Part shown: one piece after another, positions 1-6,790 of the stretch
Numbering within the stretch: position 1 is the first letter of the stretch
Layout: every line of letters starts with the position of its first letter
From: an uncultured Solirubrobacter sp.
Lineage (GTDB): Bacteria; Actinomycetota; Thermoleophilia; Solirubrobacterales; Solirubrobacteraceae
Assembly (NCBI GenBank): GCA_937871635.1
Contig: CALMNS010000669.1
Span: 1-6,790 of the forward strand
DNA length: 6,790 nt
Direction of reading: 5' to 3'
Program-made: the position numbers and the translations under genes
The notes under the pieces: generated by a model
Database searches by the model: none
What the model was told of the DNA's origin: nothing
The model's input: only the letters and a program-made list of their open reading frames with translations

Positions 1-2
1 AC

Positions 3-782
3 CCCTACCGCTTCTACCTGCGACGCGTCCTCGGGCTGCCCGACGTGCCCGAGCCGCCGCCCGTCCCCGGCGGCGGAGGGGCCGGCGCCGGCGACGGGGG
101 CGAGGGGCTCGATCCCCGGGTCCGCGGCACGCTCGTCCACGCCCTGCTCGAGGACCTCGACTTCCGCCGGCCGGTCGCTCCGAGCGCCGCCAAGGTCCTC
201 GGCCTCGACCCGGGCCTCGGGCCCGAGGACGTCGAGGACATCCGCGGGCTCGTCGCCGCCTTCGGGCGCTCGCCGTTGTGCGCCCGGCTCGCCCGCGCGG
301 GGCGCCGGGTCCGTCGCGAGGCGCCCTTCGCCTTCGCCCTCGAGGCGTCCGTCGAGGCCCCGCTCCTCAACGGCTTCATCGACGTGCTGGCCACCGAGCC
401 GGACGGCGGCGTCCTCGTCGTCGACTACAAGACCGACCGCCTGGACCGCGGGGATCGCCCCGAGGCGGCGGTCGCCCGGTCCTACGAGACGCAGCGGATC
501 GTCTACGCGCTGGCCGCCCTGCGCGACGGGGCGCCGCGGGTGGAGGTGGCCCACTGCTACCTCGAGCGCCCGGCGGAGACCGCCTCGCGGACCTACGAGG
601 CGGCCGACGCCCCCGCGCTGGCCGACGCCCTCACCGGGCTGGCCGCCGGGGTGCTCGAGGACCGCTTCGGAGTCACCGACCGGCCGCACCGCGAGCTGTG
701 CGGCACGTGCCCCGGCCGCCCCGCGCTCTGCTCGCACCCCGAGGAGCGGACGCTCAGGCCGGCGAGCCCGGAGGCCGGCTAG
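3..782 (+). CDS. Helicase-nuclease C-terminal domain, PD-(D/E)XK family (AddA/UvrD-like), 5'-truncated by window edge
   Basis: This is the 3' end of a larger gene; the frame is open from position 3, beginning PYRFYLRRVLGLP, so the GTG at 45 is internal and not a start. The domain is the RecB/AddAB-type nuclease that processes DNA ends for recombinational repair. Visible motifs in order are RGTLVH (123-140), REAPF with Glu at 318, GFID with Asp at 381, VVDYKT with Asp at 423 and Lys at 429 (catalytic core), and Q-x3-Y (492-506). A C-x2-C-x6-C cluster follows (Cys codons at 699, 708, 729), like the iron-sulfur ligands of AddB and Cas4-type nucleases. The codon before the first proline ends in AC, so it cannot be cysteine, and a fourth ligand is not visible here. 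The helicase part, if present, lies upstream. The TAG stop (780-782) coincides with the edge of the inverted-repeat element. AddA-like versus AddB-like cannot be settled from the tail alone. Confidence 0.88.
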   Translation, partial: PYRFYLRRVLGLPDVPEPPPVPGGGGAGAGDGGEGLDPRVRGTLVHALLEDLDFRRPVAPSAAKVLGLDPGLGPEDVEDIRGLVAAFGRSPLCARLARAGRRVRREAPFAFALEASVEAPLLNGFIDVLATEPDGGVLVVDYKTDRLDRGDRPEAAVARSYETQRIVYALAALRDGAPRVEVAHCYLERPAETASRTYEAADAPALADALTGLAAGVLEDRFGVTDRPHRELCGTCPGRPALCSHPEERTLRPASPEAG

Positions 783-948
783 ATGCTTGATTCCGAATGG
801 GCCGCGTGGTCGGGGGCGGGCCTGATCGAGCTGGGCGGTGCCCGGAAGTGAAGCCGATAGCGGGGTTATCGGCGATCTTCCGGGTGCCGATCCAGCGAAG
901 TGTCAGGCACGTCATCCGGCCATGCGGGAATTCGGAATCAATCATCTA
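780..948 (+). repeat. 169-nt long imperfect inverted repeat (hairpin element; MITE-like or structured RNA)
   Basis: The element folds on itself from end to end. Paired arms, read outside in, are 780-798/930-948 (18 of 19 pairs, one C-T mismatch), 802-813/916-927 (12 pairs), 820-826/902-908 (7 pairs), 830-834/892-896 (5 pairs), 836-848/877-889 (13 pairs) and 853-859/867-873 (7 pairs). The apical loop is 860-866. About 124 of 169 bases are paired. Four or more pairs are G-U on the + strand and none inside the helices is A-C, so a + strand RNA would fold better than a - strand one. By hand count GC is about 62%, well below the flanks. Both ends are TA (780-781 and 947-948), as a mariner/IS630-type target duplication would give. 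No coding capacity is evident. It supplies the stop codon of the upstream gene and fills most of the gap before the sigma factor. No T-run follows, so it is not a classic terminator. Confidence 0.85.
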
Positions 949-1010
949 ACCCCGACCGCGAGGGCGGCGGCGTCCCCCGCAAACGGGCGTCGACGGGTGG
1001 GTACGCAAGT

Positions 1011-1016
1011 TAGACT
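1011..1016 (+). promoter_or_regulatory. Candidate -10 box (TAGACT) for the sigma factor gene
   Basis: TAGACT fits the actinobacterial -10 pattern TAnnnT and ends 10 nt before a TTG codon at 1027 that is in frame with the sigma factor. Transcription would then begin around 1022-1024, giving an almost leaderless mRNA. I see no convincing -35 hexamer about 17 nt upstream. If real, this box excludes the in-frame upstream start codons at 838, 922 and 997. Confidence 0.4.
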
Positions 1017-1026
1017 GGCTCTGGCC

Positions 1027-1887
1027 TTGAGCTCGCTCTCAGAACGCTCGGACGTCGACGGGCCCCGGGGTCCAGGCTTCCGGCCGCTTCCGGCCTCCTC
1101 GCAGGAGGGTCCGTCCTCAGCCCTCTCGCCGACGGACCGCGCCGCGCGTGCCGAGGAGGACCGCCGGCTGCTCACCGCCTACCGCCAGCACGGCGATCCG
1201 GTCGCCCGCGACGCGCTCGTCCAGCGCTTCCTCCCGCTCGCGCGTCAGCTCGCGCGCCGGTACGGGCGCACGGGAGAGCCGCTCGACGACCTCGTCCAGG
1301 TCGCCAGCGTCGGGCTGCTCAAAGCGATCGAGCGCTTCGACCCCGAGCGCGCCACCGCGTTCTCGTCCTTCGCGGTGCCCACCATCCTCGGCGAGCTCAA
1401 GCGCTACTTCCGCGACAAGGGCTGGTCCGTGCGGGTGCCCCGCGACCTGCAGGAGCTGGCCGTCCGCGTCGACCGGCTGAGCGACGAGCTCTCGCGCGAG
1501 CTGGGCCGGGCACCCACCCCGGCGGAGATGGCCGAGCGGCTCGGGGTCTCCTCCGAGCAGGTGCTCGAGGCGCGCGAGGCGGCCGGCGCCTACCGGGCCG
1601 TCTCGCTCGACAAGCCGCGCACGGAGGACGAGGAGGCGGGGGAGCCCTACGCCGACGTGGTCGGCGGCGAGGACCCGGGATTCGGCCTGGCCGAGGACGC
1701 CGCCACGGTGCAGAAGCTCATGCGCGTGCTCACCGACCGCGAGCGCGAGGTGCTGCGCCTGCGCTTCGTCGAGGACCTCACCCAGTCGGAGATCGGCGCC
1801 CGGGTCGGCGTCTCGCAGATGCACGTCTCCCGCCTCATCCGCCAGGCGATCTCCCGGTTGCGGACGGTGGCCGAAGCGGGCGAGTAG
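1027..1887 (+). CDS. RNA polymerase sigma factor, SigB/SigF/SigG subfamily (group 3 sigma-70)
   Basis: The product directs RNA polymerase to general-stress-type promoters. Residue numbers assume the TTG at 1027 (286 aa). Region 2 (about 48-139) carries DDLVQ at 87-91 and FSSFAVPTILGELKRYFRDK from 112, the hallmark of the SigB/F/G group, followed by the VPRDLQEL junction. Region 3 (about 147-180) has ELGRAPTPAEMAERLGVS. Region 4 (about 234-279) has LTDREREVLRLRF and a helix-turn-helix LTQSEIGARVGVSQMHVSRL. Length is close to the usual 250-290 aa. Start choice is uncertain: the frame stays open to GTG 838 and ATG 922, but both lie inside the long hairpin element. GTG 997 has no Shine-Dalgarno and lies upstream of the TAGACT box. 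No RsbW-type anti-sigma or RsbV-type antagonist gene is next to it, which is unusual for this family, so control may be by a partner elsewhere. The family assignment is firm; the target regulon is unknown. Confidence 0.93.
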   Translation: MSSLSERSDVDGPRGPGFRPLPASSQEGPSSALSPTDRAARAEEDRRLLTAYRQHGDPVARDALVQRFLPLARQLARRYGRTGEPLDDLVQVASVGLLKAIERFDPERATAFSSFAVPTILGELKRYFRDKGWSVRVPRDLQELAVRVDRLSDELSRELGRAPTPAEMAERLGVSSEQVLEAREAAGAYRAVSLDKPRTEDEEAGEPYADVVGGEDPGFGLAEDAATVQKLMRVLTDREREVLRLRFVEDLTQSEIGARVGVSQMHVSRLIRQAISRLRTVAEAGE

Positions 1888-1896
1888 CTCAGGCGA

Positions 1897-1929
1897 GGGG
1901 CGGGCGTGTCGGGAGCGGGGGCGGCGGGG
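1897..1929 (+). other. G-tract cluster, potential G-quadruplex on the + strand
   Basis: The gap after the sigma factor has G tracts at 1897-1900, 1902-1904, 1911-1913, 1917-1921 and 1926-1929. The first four are separated by loops of 1, 6 and 3 nt, which satisfies the usual G3+N1-7 rule. The fifth tract is shared with the following hairpin, so the two folds would compete. Such runs are not rare at this GC content, and no function is shown. Confidence 0.4.
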
Positions 1930-1932
1930 TAT
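1906..1932 (+). promoter_or_regulatory. Candidate SigB/SigF-type promoter (GTGT-N17-GGGTAT) before the cupin
   Basis: GGGTAT at 1927-1932 exactly matches the -10 element known for mycobacterial SigF and related group 3 sigma factors. GTGT at 1906-1909 differs from the GTTT -35 element at one base, and the spacer is 17 nt. The -10 ends 11 nt before the ATG at 1944, so the transcript would have a leader of only a few bases. The sigma factor of this family is encoded immediately upstream. The box also sits in the hairpin 1919-1943, which could be the true reason for the sequence. Confidence 0.42.
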
Positions 1933-1943
1933 CCCCGCCGCCC
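1919..1943 (+). terminator. Perfect 11-bp GC hairpin with TAT loop between sigma factor and cupin
   Basis: Bases 1919-1929 pair perfectly with 1933-1943 around a 3-nt TAT loop, ending directly at the cupin ATG (1944). No T-run follows, but actinobacterial terminators often lack one, so it may end sigma factor transcription. As it touches the start codon it could equally block or protect the cupin translation start, or be an operator dyad. The structure itself is certain; its role is inferred. Confidence 0.5.
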
Positions 1944-2276
1944 ATGCAGACCTTCGACCTCCACTCCCATCCCGTCGAGCCCCACCTCCCCGAGGTGCTG
2001 CAGTCCGATCACGGCGAGGGGCGGGCGATCGCGCTCCACCTCCCGGCCGGCGACCGGCTCCAGGAGCATGAGGTCCACGAGCGCGCCTACCTGGTCGTCG
2101 CCGGCGGGGAGGTCGACGTCGCCGACGCGGGCGGGGCGACCACGCGGCTGGGCCCCGGCGGCCTGGCGATCTTCGCGCCGGGCGAGCGCCACGAGGTCCG
2201 GGCCGTCGAGGACGCCCGGCTGCTGCTCGTGCTGGCGCCCTGGCCTGGGAAAGGACACCCAGGAACTCGCGGGTGA
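1944..2276 (+). CDS. Small single-domain cupin protein
   Basis: This is a 110-aa cytoplasmic protein with no signal peptide or membrane segment. It shows a compact cupin beta-barrel: motif 1 is GDRLQEHEVHERAYLVVAGG (residues 36-55) and motif 2 is GLAIFAPGERHEV (73-85) with P79, G80 and H83. Likely metal ligands are H42, H45 and H83 with E46 nearby. Spacing is H-x2-H followed at once by E, rather than the classic H-x-H-x3-4-E, so metal binding is probable but not certain. Small cupins include isomerases, dioxygenases and sugar or stress sensors, and nothing here picks one. The ATG is used without a Shine-Dalgarno, directly after a hairpin and 11 nt after a GGGTAT box, suggesting a near-leaderless mRNA. 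The binding protein gene follows after 36 nt in the same direction, so the cupin may be the first gene of the sugar-import operon. It could relate to sugar handling or sensing, but that is a guess. Confidence 0.85.
   Translation: MQTFDLHSHPVEPHLPEVLQSDHGEGRAIALHLPAGDRLQEHEVHERAYLVVAGGEVDVADAGGATTRLGPGGLAIFAPGERHEVRAVEDARLLLVLAPWPGKGHPGTRG
2244..2263 (+). repeat. Short inverted repeat CCTGGG-N8-CCCAGG near the cupin 3' end
   Basis: Two perfect 6-bp arms (2244-2249 and 2258-2263) flank an 8-nt spacer inside the last codons of the cupin, about 50 nt before the binding protein start. It could be an operator for a sugar-responsive repressor or a weak hairpin. Arms this short can arise by chance in GC-rich coding DNA. 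Confidence 0.3.
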
Positions 2277-2312
2277 GTTTCAACCGCCACGAGGAAGGGG
2301 ACCCGGCGTCCC

Positions 2313-3560
2313 ATGAGGAGGGTCTTCAGGCTGATCGCCCTCGCGGCGGCTACGGCGGGGATCGCGGCGTGCGGCTCCGACGGGGCCAGCGGGCCCCCGA
2401 CGCTCAACCTCTACACCTTCACGGCCGGCTCCGGCGGCGCCTTCGAGGCCGCGGTCAAGGACTGCAATGAGAAGGCCGGCGGCCGCTACCGGATCGTCAT
2501 CCAGGACCTGCCGCCCAACGCGGACGACCAGCGCGAGCAGCTCGCCCGGCGCCTCGCCGCCAAGGACGCGTCGATCGACATCGCCGCCCTCGACGTGATC
2601 TTCACGGGCGAGTTCGCCGAGGCGAAGTGGATCGTCCCCTTCCCCGAGGCGCAGGCCGAGGAGGTCCGGCGGGGCACGATCGCCTCCACGGTGGAGACCG
2701 GCACCTACCAGGACCAGCTCTACGCGGCGCCCTTCACGAGCAACACCCAGCTGCTGTGGTACCGCAAGGACCGGGTGGACAGCCCGCCCAAGACCTGGGA
2801 CGAGATGTTCCAGCAGGCCCGCGAGCTCGGTGGCGCCAACGGCGTCATCGAGATCCAGGGCGCGCAGGCGGAGGGCTACGTCGTCTGGTTCAACGCGCTC
2901 ATCCAGTCGGCGGGCGGGCGGATCCTCTCCAGCCCGACGAAGGTCGACCTCCCCGACGGGCCGACCCGCGCCGCGCTCCAGGTCATGCAGACCGCCTCGA
3001 AGCGGCCGTTCGCCGACCCGTCCCAGCCCACCCAGGCGGAGGACGAGGGCCGGATCGCCTTCGAGACGGGCGGTCCGAGCTTCATGGTCAACTACCCGTT
3101 CATCTACCCGAGCGCCGAGGAGAACGCCCCCGACGTCTTCAAGAACATCGGCGCCGCCCGCTTCCCGAGCGTCAGCGCCTCCGAGCCGAGCGCGCCGCCG
3201 CTCGGCGGGCTGAACCTCGCCGTCGGGGCGTACTCCAAGAACCGGGAGGAGTCCTTCGAGGCGGCCATGTGCATCCGCGAGCCGCGCAACCAGCTGCTGG
3301 CCACCGAGCTCGGCGGTCTGCCGCCCACGCAGGAGTCGCTCTTCGACGACGAGGTCGTGCGCAAGGCCTATCCCGGCTTCGCGGACCTGATGCTCGAGTC
3401 GATCAAGGCCGCGGGGCCGCGGCCGGCGACGCCCGCCTACTCCGACCTGTCGCTCGGGATCCAGGAGACCCTGCACCCGCCGAGCTCCGTCAGCCAGAGC
3501 GACGCCTCCACGCTGCGCGAGACGCTCCAGGACGCCCTGGACGGGAAGGGATTGCTTTGA
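2313..3560 (+). CDS. lpqY: ABC sugar transporter substrate-binding lipoprotein, LpqY-like (family 1 extracellular solute-binding)
   Basis: This 415-aa protein captures a sugar outside the membrane and delivers it to the two permeases encoded next. The N-terminus MRRVFRLIALAAATAGIAAC is a lipoprotein signal with lipobox IAAC, so C20 would be lipidated and anchor the mature protein. The mature part opens TLNLYTF (from residue 30), then has LPPNADDQREQLARRLAAKD and ALDVIFTGEFAEAKWI. From memory these regions resemble mycobacterial LpqY, the trehalose receptor. The C-terminal half carries GGLNLAVGAYSKN and ELGGLPPT, typical of CUT1 binding proteins. At 415 aa it is somewhat shorter than mycobacterial LpqY. 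The ATG is preceded by AGGAAGG at 2292-2298 with a long 14-nt spacing. No TAnnnT box is possible between 2090 and the start, as there is no TA there, so the gene is probably read through from the cupin. Trehalose as substrate is inferred; maltose or another disaccharide is possible. Confidence 0.9.
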   Translation: MRRVFRLIALAAATAGIAACGSDGASGPPTLNLYTFTAGSGGAFEAAVKDCNEKAGGRYRIVIQDLPPNADDQREQLARRLAAKDASIDIAALDVIFTGEFAEAKWIVPFPEAQAEEVRRGTIASTVETGTYQDQLYAAPFTSNTQLLWYRKDRVDSPPKTWDEMFQQARELGGANGVIEIQGAQAEGYVVWFNALIQSAGGRILSSPTKVDLPDGPTRAALQVMQTASKRPFADPSQPTQAEDEGRIAFETGGPSFMVNYPFIYPSAEENAPDVFKNIGAARFPSVSASEPSAPPLGGLNLAVGAYSKNREESFEAAMCIREPRNQLLATELGGLPPTQESLFDDEVVRKAYPGFADLMLESIKAAGPRPATPAYSDLSLGIQETLHPPSSVSQSDASTLRETLQDALDGKGLL

Positions 3561-3567
3561 TGCCCTG

Positions 3568-3609
3568 CGGGTTCTCCGCGCGGGTCGGTCAACCCGGAAG
3601 GACGGTCCT
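3568..3609 (+). promoter_or_regulatory. Intercistronic hairpins and ribosome binding site before the first permease
   Basis: The 52-nt gap holds two mutually exclusive stems sharing a 3' arm: 3568-3573 with 3591-3596 (6 bp), or 3581-3585 with 3592-3596 (5 bp). The Shine-Dalgarno-like GGAAGGA (3596-3602) begins at the last base of that arm, 10 nt before the GTG at 3613. A small dyad AGGAC-G-GTCCT (3599-3609) also overlaps it. Hairpins after a binding protein gene commonly keep its mRNA more abundant than that of the permeases, as known for malE-malF. Here the role is inferred, and the stems are short. Confidence 0.4.
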
Positions 3610-3612
3610 CGC

Positions 3613-4547
3613 GTGAGCTCGGTCGCCGCGAAGGCCGCACCGCCCACCGCGGCGCCGGCCACCGCCAAGGGCAAGCGCCACCTCACCGACAAGCAGAAGG
3701 GCGAGCGCAAGCTGGCCTATATGCTGTGCGCGCCGGCGGTGATCGCCATGCTGCTGGTCACGGCCTACCCGGTGCTCTACGCCCTCTGGCTCTCGCTGCG
3801 CCGGTCCGACCTCCGCTTCCCGGACGCCTCGGAGTTCGTCGGGCTCACGAACTACATCACCGTGCTCACCTCGAGCACCTGGTGGTCCGTGCTCGGCGCC
3901 ACCACCCTGATCACCGTGGTCTCCGTCGCCATCGAGCTCGTGCTCGGCATGGCGCTGGCGCTCGTCATGCACCGGATCATCTTCGCCCGCGGGCCCGTCC
4001 GCGCGGCCATCCTCATCCCCTACGGGATCATCACCGTGGTCGCCGCCCTCTCCTGGCAGTACATGTTCACGCCGGAGAACGGCTTCCTGCCCTTCGGGAT
4101 CTCGCAATCGGCCCTGCTGGCCGACACCGCGGGCCAGTACATCGCAATCATCGCCACGGAGGTCTGGAAGACCACGCCGTTCATGGCGCTGCTGCTCCTC
4201 GCCGGGCTGGCCATCGTGCCCGACGAGCTCCACGAGGCGGCCAAGGTCGACGGGGCGACCGCGATCCAGCGGTTCTTCCGGATCACCCTGCCGCTGATGA
4301 AGCCGGCCATCCTGGTCGCCCTGCTGTTCCGCACGCTCGACGCCTTCCGGCTCTTCGACTCGGCCTTCGTGCTCACCAACGGCGACTTCCGGACGGTCTC
4401 CATCCTGGGCTACGACCAGCTGATCACCCGGCTGAACCTCGGGCTCGGCTCCGCGGTCTCGGTGCTCATCTTCCTCTGCGTGCTGATCATCGCCGCGCTG
4501 TTCGTCAAGGGCTTCGGGACGGCCGCGCCCGGCGCGGGGGATGACCG

Positions 4548-4551
<4 letters not shown>
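3613..4551 (+). CDS. sugA: ABC sugar transporter permease, SugA/MalF-like
   Basis: This 312-aa inner-membrane permease forms half of the sugar channel with the next gene product. After an Ala/Pro/Lys-rich cytoplasmic N-terminal tail (residues 1-33), hydrophobic segments lie near 35-60, 93-118, 130-150, 176-202, 230-240 and 279-299, fitting six transmembrane helices. The cytoplasmic coupling loop has the EAA signature EAAKVDGA (208-215) followed by the RITLPL end (223-228), which docks on the ATPase. This marks the binding-protein-dependent permease family. The GTG start is supported by GGAAGGA 10 nt upstream and by the length of the family. The stop overlaps the next start by 4 nt (ATGA at 4548-4551), indicating translational coupling and equal amounts of both permeases. 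The SugA name rests on gene order and resemblance to the mycobacterial trehalose operon, so the substrate is inferred. Confidence 0.92.
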
Positions 4552-5381
<830 letters not shown>

Positions 5382-5382
5382 C

Positions 5383-5389
5383 AGGAGGA
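5383..5389 (+). promoter_or_regulatory. Strong Shine-Dalgarno AGGAGGA that fixes the ATPase start
   Basis: AGGAGGA lies 11 nt before the ATG at 5401, just after the TAA of the second permease. It is the best ribosome binding site in the window and rules out the in-frame GTG at 5365 inside the permease gene. It suggests the ATPase is translated independently and strongly. Confidence 0.8.
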
Positions 5390-5400
5390 TCAGAAACGAC

Positions 5401-6606
<1,206 letters not shown>

Positions 6607-6625
6607 CCGGCGTCCACCGCCTTTA

Positions 6626-6647
6626 GCCCGCGCTCAACGGCGCGGGC
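6626..6647 (+). terminator. GC-rich hairpin after the import operon, candidate terminator
   Basis: GCCCGCGC (6626-6633) pairs perfectly with GCGCGGGC (6640-6647) around the 6-nt loop TCAACG, 20 nt after the ATPase stop. TA on the left and CTA on the right could extend the stem past a one-base bulge. There is no T-run after it, as is common in actinobacteria. The position between a finished operon and a gene with its own promoter-like box supports a terminator role, which is inferred. Confidence 0.5.
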
Positions 6648-6648
6648 C

Positions 6649-6654
6649 TACCGT
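6649..6654 (+). promoter_or_regulatory. Candidate -10 box (TACCGT) for a leaderless VWA/BatA-type gene
   Basis: TACCGT fits TAnnnT and ends exactly 7 nt before the GTG at 6662, the distance expected when transcription begins at the start codon. No Shine-Dalgarno precedes that GTG, consistent with leaderless translation. A good -35 is not seen; the bases at that distance belong to the hairpin. Confidence 0.42.
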
Positions 6655-6661
6655 GGGCGCG

Positions 6662-6790
6662 GTGACGTTCCAGGCGCCGCTCTTCCTGCTGCTGCTCGCG
6701 CTGCTGCCGCTCGCCGTGCTGGCCTACGCGGCGGCGCAGCGGTCGCGGCGGCGCTACGCGGTCCGCTACCCGGCGGTCGACGTCGTGGCC
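6662..6790 (+). CDS. N-terminus of a BatA-like / VWA-domain membrane protein, cut by window end
   Basis: The frame is open for 43 codons to the window end and reads VTFQAPLFLLLLALLPLAVL (GTG as initiator Met), then AYAAAQRSRRRYAVRYPAVD. A short N-terminus, one hydrophobic helix (about residues 5-25) containing a proline, then an Arg-rich cytoplasmic stretch and a RYP-type beta-strand is the characteristic start of BatA/BatB-type proteins. These go on to a von Willebrand factor A domain and are often near MoxR ATPase and DUF58 genes. None of the VWA domain or its metal site is in view, so the family call rests on this N-terminus alone. The GTG was chosen because it is the first start after the hairpin and lies 7 nt after a TACCGT box. 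It is a separate transcription unit from the importer, as far as the sequence shows. Confidence 0.62.
   Translation, partial: MTFQAPLFLLLLALLPLAVLAYAAAQRSRRRYAVRYPAVDVVA

Noticed and set aside
45..47. GTG as start of the nuclease gene
   Set aside because: The frame continues upstream with conserved PYRFYL and VLGLP residues, so the gene begins outside the window.
999..1004. GGGTAC box upstream of the sigma factor as a possible self-controlled promoter
   Set aside because: It resembles a SigB-type -10, but no GTTT-like -35 lies 14-17 nt upstream, and the TAGACT box just downstream is an equally good explanation.
1103..1108. Perfect AGGAGG inside a small CCTCCT-CGC-AGGAGG hairpin in the sigma factor N-terminus
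   Set aside because: No ATG, GTG or TTG in the sigma factor frame follows at a workable distance, so it is unlikely to be a start signal; it encodes part of the variable N-terminus.
1117..2283. Open - strand frame spanning the sigma factor and cupin genes
   Set aside because: Low-complexity Arg/Pro/Ala-rich translation, no family motif, and fully opposite two convincing + strand genes.
2280..3710. Long open frame on the - strand opposite the binding protein gene
   Set aside because: It is a shadow of the + strand gene, caused by high GC and biased third positions. Its translation is Arg/Gly/Leu-rich without recognisable domains, and the + strand product has a clear lipobox and family motifs.

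Overview
The window is a 6.8 kb, very GC-rich stretch with all genes on the + strand. It looks like a chromosomal segment of an actinobacterium. The general-stress sigma factor, the nuclease tail with a C-x2-C-x6-C cluster, a mycobacterial-type trehalose importer layout (lpqY-sugA-sugB-sugC), and apparently leaderless starts with a TAnnnT box just upstream all point that way. My best guess is class Thermoleophilia (Solirubrobacter/Conexibacter-like), but this is inference from style, not a search.

Layout. (1) Positions 3-782 hold the C-terminal nuclease domain of a helicase-nuclease (AddA/UvrD-like) whose start lies outside the window. (2) Positions 780-948 are a 169-nt nearly self-complementary element of lower GC (about 62% by hand count). 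It folds end to end into one long interrupted hairpin, and its first three bases are the stop codon of the nuclease gene. (3) About 1027-1887 encodes a SigB/SigF/SigG-family sigma factor. (4) Positions 1888-1943 form a G-rich gap with a perfect 11-bp hairpin and a GGGTAT box. (5) Positions 1944-2276 encode a small cupin. (6) Positions 2313-6606 are a four-gene ABC sugar import operon: lipoprotein binding protein, two permeases (4-nt ATGA overlap) and a MalK-type ATPase with a textbook ribosome binding site. (7) Positions 6607-6661 hold a hairpin and a -10-like box. (8) From 6662 to the window end is the N-terminus of a BatA/VWA-type membrane protein.

How it may work together. The importer is a complete CUT1-type system, and the binding protein and gene order resemble the mycobacterial trehalose importer LpqY-SugABC. 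No TA dinucleotide occurs between 2090 and 2347, so I see no ordinary -10 box directly before the binding protein gene. The nearest promoter-like signal upstream is GTGT-N17-GGGTAT before the cupin, which resembles the published SigF/SigB-type consensus (GTTT-N15-17-GGGTAT). This suggests, without proving it, that the adjacent stress sigma factor drives cupin plus importer as one stress-responsive sugar-uptake unit.

The most unusual object is the long hairpin at 780-948. It could be a MITE-like insertion flanked by TA or a structured RNA read in the + direction.
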